Positions 49,544-59,020 of a stretch of 64,000 nucleotides of DNA are shown one piece after another (the first letter of the stretch is position 1; every line of letters begins with the position of its first letter). This stretch comes from Sabellastarte sp. h YS-2021. Lineage: Eukaryota > Annelida > Polychaeta > Sabellida > Sabellidae. The notes under the pieces are model-generated. The model saw only the letters and a program-made list of their open reading frames with translations. It ran no database searches and was not told the DNA's origin. The stretch spans positions 10,977,962 through 11,041,961 of the forward strand of contig OZ024933.1 in NCBI GenBank assembly GCA_964017235.1, in the 5' to 3' direction. The translations under genes and the position numbers were made by a program.

Positions 49544-50237
49544 ATTCAGAAATTGGCAAAGCCGTGTATGCCTCCTGGGCCTTTCCCCTCAAAACACTTT
49601 GTAGCAATAAAGGCCACTGGTCTGTAGACCATCTCAAATTTTGAGCTACTCTTTCAAAGTGCTGAAAGTACTTATCAACCTCGGACTCATTAAAAGGTGG
49701 TACCAGTCGCACATTTTTACCCAAATCAAATTTGGGAGCAATGGACTCTTCATGGGCAATTCTGCGAGCATTGAATTCTAAAGCTCTCATTTCTCTTTCA
49801 TGTTCAAGTGCACACTCTTCCTTTTGAGCTTCAAGCTCTTCTTTTCGCTGTTGAGCCTCAAGCTCTTCTTTTTGCTGTTGAGCTTCAAGCTCTTCTTTTC
49901 GTTGTTGAGCTTCAAGCTCTCTTTCTCTAGCTTCAAATTCTCCAAGTTTTAGCTCTCTTTCAATTTCTAATCGCCTGATCTCATATTGCCCAGAAGGTTC
50001 CATTGATAGAGGCTTATACACTTCTAAACAACTATCAGGTAAAACATCTTCATCAACTAACTGTTCAACAATAAGCCTTTTAAGTTCATGTTTACATGTT
50101 GACCTTTTTACCTCTAACTGTAACTCTTGCACTATCTGCATTAACATATCTTTTTTAAAAGTTTCTAGAACTTCCATAGATGGTGATTGTACAAACTCTT
50201 TAGCACTAGCCATTTTGAGCACTGTTGACTGTAACAA
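49500..50237 (-). pseudogene. Gag N-terminal region with coiled coil (Gmr1-like)
   Basis: A 245-codon frame. The second ATG (50213, MASAKEF, with A at -3) is the likelier start and is conserved at 36674 in the old copy. Residues 15-90 look like a small helical domain (MQIVQELQLEV, ELKRLIVEQLVD). Residues 100-155 are Glu/Gln/Arg-rich coiled coil, including repeats of KEELEAQQ. Residues 165-240 begin the capsid (FDLGKNVRLVPPFNE, KYFQHFERVA, LLLQSVLRGKAQEAY). A one-base deletion near 49525 shifts the frame into the 49543 ORF, where the SCAN-like domain continues. Confidence 0.9.
49827..49907 (-). repeat. 27-bp tandem repeat in gag coiled coil
   Basis: Three in-frame 27-bp units, plus a partial fourth, each encoding nine residues of the type QQRKEELEA. 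A multiple of three, so the frame is kept. Unit number probably varies among copies. Confidence 0.88.
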
Positions 50238-50308
50238 ATTACTAAATCAAATGGATTTTCAAAATGTTAATTGAACGGTTGATCAAACGGTTGTAATCAA
50301 ATGGTTGT

Positions 50309-50326
50309 ATCCCGGACGAGCCCCCA
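50309..50326 (-). promoter_or_regulatory. Primer-binding site, tRNA-Pro
   Basis: An 18-base match to the complement of the tRNA-Pro 3' end (minus strand TGGGGGCTCGTCCGGGAT), seven bases from the 5' LTR. The same primer choice is well known from gammaretroviruses. The old copy at 36776-36793 differs only by two CpG-to-TpG-type changes. Confidence 0.93.
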
Positions 50327-50333
50327 ATTTTCC

Positions 50334-51347
50334 TGTTACGATCACGGGCAAGCACGGTAGCAATTACCGGTTGTCTTTAAGTTGTAACAGAAAAAGCAAA
50401 AAGTTTAACTTAAAAAATTTATTTAATAGTTAACAATAATGATTACAGTCAACTGGTATGCCCTTAACTAAGCACACTAATACAATAACAAGATCTAGCT
50501 GACCTGACCACAGTGAATAACAAATAAGTTTATCCGCCGTATCCAGCAATCTGTTCCGTAATCCGTCCCGTGGTGTGTTCTGTGATCTGTCCAATGTCCT
50601 GTGGTCTGTCCTGTGACCCGTCCAGTGTTCACTCACACACTGATGTCTATATCCTATGACCTGTCACGTGCTCAACAAAACAAAAGGTCCTTGTCCTGCT
50701 ATCCTTTATATATCCAATTATACAGAATGTCTGTCTGGAGATATTTAGAGAGTTAACACAACTGTACTGTCTGCTCCAAGATGTGGACAATGTCCAAAAT
50801 GCAGTAAATTCACTCTCTGTTATATGACTGTACAATATCCAAGATATCCAAAGTACAATAAATCTGTCCAGATGATGTATCCAGTTCACTCCAGTAAAAG
50901 TTCACTGTGATATAAGCATATATTATATTCCAAAACACAATAGCTCTCCTTATAGCAAGCGAATACAAAGTTCACTTGTGGTCAGATGTACATTCCTTAT
51001 ATACATTCACAGATTCCTCTGGAATTGTACAGAACCAACTCAAAAGAAGCTTGAGCCATCTAGGCCAAATGAGGAAGTTCTAGAAATTACTGGCAATTGG
51101 GTGTCCCCAAATCTAACATAAAAACTGAGGGGGGGGTTTCCCCCAGTCTGTGAACAGATCAATAAACACTAAAACACAAAAATCAATAACTCCCTTACTT
51201 TAAATGTCAACACACAAAAAGAACCAACAACACAATTATCTTTTATATCAATGTATAAACATAAAGCTTAAATTAAACAATGCTCTAATATAGTGCCTAA
51301 TATATGTAATATACAATGTACTAATATAGTGTCCAATATATGTAACA
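50334..51347 (-). repeat. 5' LTR of the Gmr1-like element
   Basis: 1014 bp, TGTTAC...GTAACA. Differences from the 3' LTR are scattered single-base changes. It should hold the promoter and the transcript start, though no TATA box can be assigned with confidence. It includes the same degenerate CTGTCC-type array (about 50535-50632). Confidence 0.97.
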
Positions 51348-51351
51348 GCTG

Positions 51352-52901
51352 TAAGACAGGTCTGCAAACATGGAGAAAAATTGTCATTTCAATGTTTTCA
51401 AAATTACACTTGTGTTGAATCGGGTGGATTTTGTTGACTCAATCTAATATCCTAAAGTGTTGAATTATCATTTTCAAACAAATGGGTGAATGATTGGTAT
51501 TCATTTGCAATATTACATGAATTAAGCTGTATCCGTTTTTTTTCTCTATCCTGTCAGTATCTTGAGGTGAAATCCAGTGTAAACCCAAATACAACATACA
51601 TAAAGCTATTTACTCAGAGAATATCAACACCCTTGTTTACATTTCACAGGCTCCACTTCACAATACTTACTAAAACTTTGGTGAAGACATATTTGTAGAT
51701 CTGAGAGTCTACTGGAGAGTCTCAGGTGTCAAACTCTTGAAATATTTATGTATGACAATTGAATTAAGTTAAAAATATGTTTATATGTTTTTACAATTTT
51801 ATTTCAATATTAAGAACTTTATGTAAACCTATGGAAACTAGCCAATGTGCTATAAATTGGCCACAATTATAAAATTAGTGTACTCTTTATCTCAGTGAAA
51901 TTTGTACGGGTTTCTCATTATGGTGATTCATGACATCAATGTGTCTCAGACCTGTATTTAATAGATTTAGATTTGTTTTAGGGGCTACTATGGAAAACCA
52001 TTTTGCCACATCAGCGACCTGAGCTGTCTAGCAAAGGACATATTTCCTCCCTTATCAATGGAAGAAAAAATGAAGTGAGAAAAATGGTCATGTAAAGGCC
52101 AATAAAGTAAAATAATTCCATATTTACATATTGAGCACAATCAGAAGATAAAACAATCATCTGTGAAACACATTCTTAGTAAGGGCACCACTGAATATAA
52201 GGTCATCTCATTGTTTCTGTCTTTCCCTTTTGTAAATAGATCTTAATGCCACCAAAATAAGATTAAGAAATTTAGAATACAGTGTAAAAGTTGAATTCGA
52301 AATAAACATAGCTTGAATTATTTTAGGAATATACATCTAAACTTGGCATTTGTTCATGAAAAATCTGTAAAATATATCAGTGAGAAGGAGCAATAAATAT
52401 ATTACCCTGTCATTGTTTCATAGTTTTATGGTTCAATACATGTCATGATGGAAAAAAATGTACATGTGTAAATATTTAAATTTTGTTGAAAAACTTGATT
52501 GACATATATCACACTTATATTATGACATATTTAAGATAACTTATATATGACATATGTTCTTGTCACTTGTCACTTGTCAGCTGTTTGTCTAAATAAATCC
52601 TACCCTAATTAATATATAAGGGATACATATAATGATTGGGCTCACATTGTGAAAAAACTTAGTTACCTCTCACAATTGCAGGTCACATGATTTCAATCTG
52701 AAGATTTGAATGTGTAATAAAGTTTACAGGTGACTTATGGATTTATGTTTTAATTTCTGGATAAAAAATCGAACTAGGTATTACCTAAATTGATTTTAAA
52801 ATCACTGGCTGTCTGAGACTTTGTATGTCTTATGTGTGACAATGAAATCTTATATAAACCATAATATTCATGAACTTATTCTTCATGTAATGAGTTGCAA
52901 G
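51352..52901. other. AT-rich intergenic DNA
   Basis: No gene or named repeat seen, except a possible pogo-like terminus at about 51703-51715 (see 41879). Confidence 0.4.
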
Positions 52902-52916
52902 TCTTTAAAGCTCCAA

Positions 52917-53144
52917 GGGGCTCAGTGGTGTAGCAGTTAGAGTGCTCGACTTCAACCTCGAAGGCCGCTGGTTCGAATCTCAGGCCGGACGTTTCATGTA
53001 GGAAACTTAGTGGTTACTTTCCTATGCCTGGTGGTTCACAATTCAGAATCTTGACCAACTAGTATGCTCTGGTTCCTCCACCAGTAAACTATCCGTCTTA
53101 ATATGACCCTAGCTGTTGAACAAAATATGTAAAAAAAATCTAAA
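52917..53144 (+). mobile_element. tRNA-derived SINE, family B
   Basis: Clear tRNA-like head with A box (GTGTAGCAGTTAGAG) and B box GGTTCGAATCT, and a different anticodon arm from family A. The 3' half aligns with family A: CTGGTT.CCTC, AACTA.CCGTC.T.ATATGACC and TGTTGAA. Imperfect 15-bp target duplication (52902-52916 and 53145-53159). The ORF at 53036-53227 is inside it and not a gene. Confidence 0.88.
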
Positions 53145-53159
53145 TCTTCAAAGATCCAA

Positions 53160-54379
53160 TTCTTGTACATCTTCTGGGCTTCAGATATAAGATTTATGAT
53201 CCTTTTTGATTGGTGACTGTTAGACAATGAATAGCAGGTTAGGCAATAATTTCCTTAATCTACTCTTCCATCATACTACATGTCTATTAGCACATACGAA
53301 CAATATGATTTTTACTTAAATTTACTCCCAATATTAGTTTACGGGGAAAGTACATGTTTGCAAGGCCATCTTATTTACAGAATAAATGAATCTTGTGTCT
53401 AGGATTCACATAGTTATTTCTACAAACACACAGAAATTACCTACAGACCAAATGGGTGACACATGGTTGTATCATGGATGCATGTTACTAAAAGGCTAGC
53501 CTGGGTAGAACATTGGTACACATATTGAATTAATTTCACCCACCTTGCACTAGTGCTGCTGGTTCTGTTGCTAGGCCCTAGATGAGGTGTCTAACTGCCG
53601 TGCTATCTATACCACTCTATAGTTGTCTTACAACATCAGTACACCAACGCTTATGTCACTGCTGGACTATACTACCACTCTATATACTATTACTATCAGT
53701 GACTACACTGTTACCACTCTATATACTATTACTCTCAGTGACTACACTGTTCCCTATATCAGTCCAACTACTACCATTAAATGTCCATATAATTCTCTAT
53801 ACACTCAGTAATATCGCATATGCGTTTCCATTAAACACATGTATACAGTCTTACTCTGAAGTGTCACTTTAAAAGCCCAGTTCCTGTATAACTCCCACAC
53901 ATGAGCGCTTACTAAACCTCGGAACTACCGAAATGTCTCCCAGAATATACTGCATTCCTCCTTCTTCTGTTGAGACTCAGTCATACTCCTGAGACTTCAA
54001 TATTCACTTCTTCAGCAGTGACGACTGCGTATCAGTGTTCATCGATGGAACTGTAACATTTTCTACAGTAACAACTCTGCATAGTTCAATGTCCATCAGC
54101 AGAACTTGCTGGCAATGGCGTCCCTATGTTCAGCACTGTTCCTGATGCAATATCTCATTTTGTTTGTAATTTTTTTCAGTTTGTATAACTCTATAGCGTT
54201 GGTTGTGGTGATATCAAGTAGATCTATTAAAATAACAAATAAGCAATCTGTGACTGTCGACAGGCTCTGTGTCAGCTGACTGTGTGTTTTGAGGTTCAAA
54301 GTAGAAGAGAAAGAAGAAAAGGACACAAAACTTGTCTCCTGCAAATGGTATTCAGAAGTAAAGTACCAAGTCAAAACAT
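53160..54379. other. Intergenic DNA with a short minisatellite
   Basis: Nothing recognisable except the 39-bp tandem pair at 53673-53750. The stretch 53560-54120 is somewhat richer in C and T. Confidence 0.4.
53673..53750 (+). repeat. Tandem duplication, 39-bp unit
   Basis: Two adjacent units, TACCACTCTATATACTATTA then CT.TCAGTGACTACACTGT, differing at about one base. A degenerate third copy may precede them (53625-53672). Confidence 0.85.
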
Positions 54380-54409
54380 CTTTAAACAAAATACTGTAAA
54401 TGAAATAGT

Positions 54410-55968
54410 CAAGGTTGGTTTTTTTCAGGATGAAACCTATTTTTTCCTGGATGGTGGAAAAAACTGGATAAAACCCCCTTTTTGCCGGTTTAAACCAGAC
54501 AATACCGGACAAAACTGGAAAAAAACTGATTTAAATTAAATATAACTATACAAAAATAATATTACATCACATATAAAGTACTTGATACTAATTACAACAA
54601 TTACATGACAAAACTTATTATTTAAACAATTAAAAAATTCCAAATTTTAATTTTTTTAAATCAATCAGAGCCCAAAGGCAGACTGATACTTAAAGTGACA
54701 AACTTGTAAACTGGAACCTTGCCCATTCGCAGTAAAAAAATTAAAAAGCTGTTTCCGTGGGGGTTATGAGATTTAGGTTAATTTGCTTCGAACAGTAGTA
54801 GAAATATTCTTGTCACTATTTTATGAAGTTATTTTTTTACAATTAAACACACATTCTCATGCCCTCTGTATTTATGTAATCAAAGCCACTAAAAGTCCAA
54901 TGGAGCAGGGCAACATTTATGATTATTAATTCTGACTTTGTTAATTATACTTACAGGAGACTCGAAAATTAAAATATATAATAATACTAAAAATACATTA
55001 AATTGTATGTAAAATTTTAATTTCATATTTCATTCATTTAAAGATTGGAGAAAATTAGTGGTATAACTCAGGTGTGACATATGTCAGCCTAAATGACAAT
55101 ACAAGTGATATTTCTGGTTTAATTCATGAGGCAAAGGCATATGGTTATGCCCTTTTGTGTTATTAAACCCATTCTTTCAGAAGCAGTTTAGTTCTGAAGG
55201 GTTTATCCAAGGGGTTTATCTACCCCAGACTTATTTCTAGTAGCTGACACTTGAGGAGCTAAACCCCAGATACTAAATCTCAATTGCAATTGTGTGCAGT
55301 GTGCCTATACAATAAAATTAAGGCAATCAAATAAAAGTGTGTGGGATTTGGTGTTTACTATATACAAACATTTATAATCCCTTTCCCCTATCCTTTTATG
55401 TTTTAACATTTAGTGTATTGTACACATAGACAAACTTGGAAAAAGATGTGGCCGCATAACTAGAACTGGAATTAAACTTTTTAAAGTTAAGGTGTTTACA
55501 CCACTGCACATTTTTCACTGTGATTATGTTAATGTACTTCTAAGATTATACACAAACAAAAGTATATTTCAATATGAATCCTACAATTTACATTCAATAA
55601 ACCGGTGTATTAGTGAAAATGTTACTGAAATGCATGTCTATGTAATGTATATGTTATGTATATATTTTGTATGCATTTCTGTAAATGTAAGTGCATGGGG
55701 ATACTTAACATATAACATAAAACATATAATATAGAATATAATAAAGGTACAAATATGTAATAAATGTATAAGAGCTACTATTCTTGTAACATTTAAATAT
55801 AAAAAAATAAATGATTTTGTATGATTCTGGGTTTTCAATTGTTTTTAATTTATGAAGGTTTTTTTCCAGTTTTGTCCGAAAGCGGATAAAACCTATTTCT
55901 TCAGGGACGGTAAAAACTGGAAAAAACCAGGCGAAAAAAAAACGCTTTGGAAAAAACTGCCAACCTTG
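54410..55968. mobile_element. Non-autonomous hAT-type DNA transposon
   Basis: The ends are inverted repeats starting CAAGGTTGG, extending imperfectly for about 115 bp and containing CCGGACAAAACTGGAAAAAAA on both sides. An exact 8-bp duplication GAAATAGT lies at 54402-54409 and 55969-55976, the length made by hAT transposases. No transposase ORF in 1559 bp. The target is a unit of the surrounding tandem array, whose other units show the empty site. Confidence 0.92.
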
Positions 55969-56086
55969 GAAATAGTTACAACTGATTTAGTCAACAGTGA
56001 CTGCCTCAAAGTAGCTATTGTTCAGTAATGCAATGAACTACAGGTCTGCAATTTTACTATGTTGTAGCTGACCAAAATGTAGTTTG

Positions 56087-56090
<4 letters not shown>

Positions 56091-56140
<50 letters not shown>
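56091..56140. repeat. (AT)25 microsatellite
   Basis: Uninterrupted AT dinucleotides for 50 bp within the first unit of the tandem array, absent from the other units. Confidence 0.97.
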
Positions 56141-56142
<2 letters not shown>

Positions 56143-56859
56143 TAAAACTAAAGTAAATGCGATAGTTTTAAGTTACAACTGATTACCTCAACAGCGATAC
56201 TCTGCAAGTAACTACTGCTCAGCTATGCAATGAGTTATATGTCTGCAATTTTACATTATAGCTGACCTAAAAGTAGGTAAACAACATATTTGAACAAAAT
56301 ACTATAAATGCAATAGTTTTAAAGTTACAACTGATTTACTCAATAATGAGAACCTGAAAGTAGCCATTGCTCAGCTATGTTATGAGCTACAGGTCTACAA
56401 TTTCACCATGTGATTAACAAATTAAACAAAAATACTATAAATGTAACAGTTTTCAAGTTACAAGTAATTTACTCAACAATGGAAACCTCAAAGTAGCTAT
56501 TACTAAAATATGCAATGAGCTACAGATCTGCAATTTTACTATGCTTTTTGCTTCCAAAACCAAAGATCCCAAAGGTTAGATGCAATATAGTATAAAAGCA
56601 GAAAAAAAAGTTTTTGAAAAGAAAAACCAGCAATGCTGAGAGAAGTGAGAGTTAAACAGTGTTTTATGAACCCAGTTTCACCCATAAAGGGGTAGGGGGT
56701 AGATGTGACCAGTTATACAGACTCTCCACATATAATATCCTAATAATGTTTTATACATTCTACAGCTGTAGAAGCAATAATAAAGGAGAAAAAGGCAAAA
56801 TGTCACCATTTTCTGACTGCAGCTTGACCCCTAGGGGGACAGCGGTATTTTGACCTGCT

Positions 56860-57310
56860 TTCCAAGAAATAGCGCAGACAAGATTTTAAAACTCATGACA
56901 AGATTTTACAACAAGGTCAAATGTATCACACCATTATATTGCACACCTACAACTCATAAGCAATGTTCCTGAAAAGAATCAACTCCCTGCACCTTACAGT
57001 TTCTAAGATATAGCTCCAAGAAGATTATTTTGGTCAAGGTCTCTATGGCAAGGTCAAAGGTCAAATCACGGTTACACCATGATGATGCACAACTAAAACC
57101 TCCAACCAATGTTGCTACAGAGTATCAACTTCCGATACAATACAGTTTCCCAGATATAGTTCAGACAAGATTATATAGGTCAACGTCACTATGGCAAGGT
57201 CAAATGTCAAATCAAGGTTACATGATCATGTTGCACACCTAAACCTCCTTAGCAATGTCCCTACCAAGTGTCAACTTCTTGCATGGTACAGTTTCAGAGA
57301 TGAAGCGTGA
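56860..57310 (+). repeat. Tandem array, about 146-bp unit, with AGGTCA motifs
   Basis: Three units and a partial fourth: GATATAG.TC...ACAAGATTAT...GGTCAA...CTATGGCAAGGTCAAA.GTCAAATCA..GTTACA...GCACACCTA. Unit starts are near 56860, 57001, 57147 and 57292. The unit at 57001 has a perfect direct repeat AGGTCAAAGGTCA (about 57051-57063). The ORF at 57030-57242 is a by-product of the repeat. Confidence 0.8.
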
Positions 57311-57830
57311 GCTTTGCCAGGGCTAGTACTAGAAATCTTAAAGTATTCCCCTTCTGCTCAATGAGATGACAGTCTAGTTTACCTCGATTTAAACTGGTGT
57401 AAAATGGTGGACCGACTTGTCCAATGATACAATCACCATGACCTATTTAAGGTCTAAACCCCAGATTTTATAATTTTTTTTCATCTTTATACTATCAGTG
57501 TGCCGAGAATTGGAAGAACCTTAGACTTTGTCATAATGAAGGAGTGCTTAATGTCTGTATGAAATCCATTATATTATCCTCGATGAAGCCTCTGGGTTTT
57601 AGTACACAGGTAAATGTGCACATTTAACTTAAATTTCATGTGATCTTCCATAGGAATTTGTTCATGTGCACACCCTTTATTGACACTTTCGTGTTGGTAT
57701 GGTGGGATTATGGACTAGGGTGTTCAAAGTCAAGTTTGTTACACAGCATGCCATCTTCCACTCTCCATTTTAAAGTTAATGTGGTGACTTAAAGACCACT
57801 TTCTCTATTTCTCCAAAATGAAGCATTGTA
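57311..57830. other. Intergenic DNA
   Basis: No gene or named repeat seen. Confidence 0.4.
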
Positions 57831-59020
57831 ACTTATGTTACCAGCACACTGTTCCAACCAACCTCCCTGGTGTGGGGTGACTGACAATCATGATGCCTAG
57901 ACACCACTCATGACAGTCCCCCCACCCCAGGGAAAAAACAAACAAGTGTGGAGCATAAGTTTATTATATAGTCAACATGTAATATAATGTGTATAATATA
58001 TAAAAGAAAGTATTATAAATATGACAGCTAGATTAACCACTGAAGCGCAATAAGTATCGTGTCCAGTCCATGCATTAAGGCCGAAGTCCTCCAAAAGTTA
58101 ATAATAGGCTTCATATCATTAAGATGCAATTTAAATATGTAGACGTTAAATGCAATTCATAATTGTATGGTTAATACATATGGTTTACATACTTGATATA
58201 AAAATTTACATATGGTAATAACGAATTACTTGAAAATTGTTTAACATGGTCCAATGAAAAATTGAAATGAGCAACAATAAGATCAGGGCCACCTCATGCT
58301 AAGTTGATACAAGGAGAAATGAGGAAGGTTGCCAGCCCACTTTAAGACTACCGCAAAAGGAAGACTGAAAATTCTGACAAAACGAGTTTAAGGCAACCCT
58401 AAGCCAACTTGAAGTTATCCAAAAAGAAGGGTGAGAGGACCCTAAAATTAATTAACTACTTTTTTGACAACCATGACTGCACAATTACATATATAAGAAA
58501 GCCCTCAATATATAAGAAAACCCTACCATTACATATGTAAGAAATCCCTAAATACACTAAAACACACACATAATAAATGTATAAAAGATTAAGAACAAAG
58601 GTTCTAAAACAAAATGTTGGAAAATTTGTCAATCACTTAGGCTGGGTGGGCGGGCATTTCATTTCACAAATCTGTTCAGTTCAAAATCATTTTGAAAGTG
58701 ACACTGGTCACATTTATAGGAGGGCATACAATGGCAGGCCACATGTCATTGGCTGCCTTAAAGTTGCCAAGGGCACAAAGGTCACCTTGACTAGGGAATA
58801 TGATAATACATGTGTGACCACAACTGATGTTACCAGCACACTGTTCCAACCAACCTCCCTCGGGTGGGCTGACTGACAATCATGATGCCTAGACACCACT
58901 TATGACAGTCCCCCACCCCAGGGAGAAAACAAACAAGTGCGGAGCATAAGTTTATTATAGATATAATTAACATGTAATATAATGTGTGTAATATATAAAA
59001 TAAAGTATTATAAATATGAT
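57831..59020 (+). mobile_element. TRIM-like element with 190-bp terminal direct repeats
   Basis: Direct repeats of about 190 bp at 57831-58024 and 58823-59019 are very similar: TGTTACCAGCACACTGTTCC start, TGACAATCATGATGCCTAG, GGAGCATAAGTTTATTATA and TATTATAAATATGA end. The right copy has AATAAAG near its end, like an LTR poly-A signal. The 800 bp between them have no ORF of note. A short LTR pair around a non-coding centre fits a terminal-repeat retrotransposon in miniature, but no primer site, polypurine tract or target duplication was found. Confidence 0.5.

Larger units (their letters stand above)
44312..51347 (-). mobile_element. Gmr1-like Ty3/Gypsy LTR retrotransposon, nearly complete
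   Basis: A 7036-bp element flanked by GCTG direct repeats (44308-44311 and 51348-51351). LTRs are 1014 bp each, start TGTTAC and end GTAACA, and differ at about 16 positions. Reading right to left: 5' LTR, tRNA-Pro primer site, gag (coiled coil, SCAN-like capsid, zinc knuckle), protease, integrase (zinc finger and DDE core), reverse transcriptase, RNase H, polypurine tract, 3' LTR. Integrase upstream of RT is the Ty1/Copia order, but the RT is Ty3/Gypsy-like; this combination is known for Gmr1-type elements. A few frameshifts and one nonsense codon make it inactive as assembled. Confidence 0.95.
54380..56545 (+). repeat. Diverged tandem array, about 130-150-bp unit, split by a hAT element
   Basis: Units share AAATACTATAAATG.AATAGTTTT, AGTTACAACTGATTTACTCAA, AAAGTAGC.ATTGCTCAG.TATGCAATGAG and CTACAGGTCTGCAATTTTAC. 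GTTACAA anchors lie at 55975, 56172, 56324 and 56457. The first unit is interrupted by the element at 54410-55968 and contains (AT)25. Non-coding. Confidence 0.8.

Noticed and set aside
50430..50889. ORFs of 68 and 80 codons repeated at 44408-44867
   Set aside because: Both pairs are inside the LTRs of the Gmr1-like element and simply duplicate with them; the first translates the degenerate decamer array.
44312..51347. Ty1/Copia classification from the integrase-RT order
   Set aside because: RT and RNase H motifs (MPFGMKN, FVDD, DALSRS) are Ty3/Gypsy-like, as in Gmr1 elements.
52917..52990. Functional tRNA gene
   Set aside because: A and B boxes are good, but the head runs straight into a SINE body with target duplications and does not fold as a complete tRNA by eye.
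56091..56140. AT tract as a promoter or origin
   Set aside because: A simple microsatellite present in only one unit of the tandem array.
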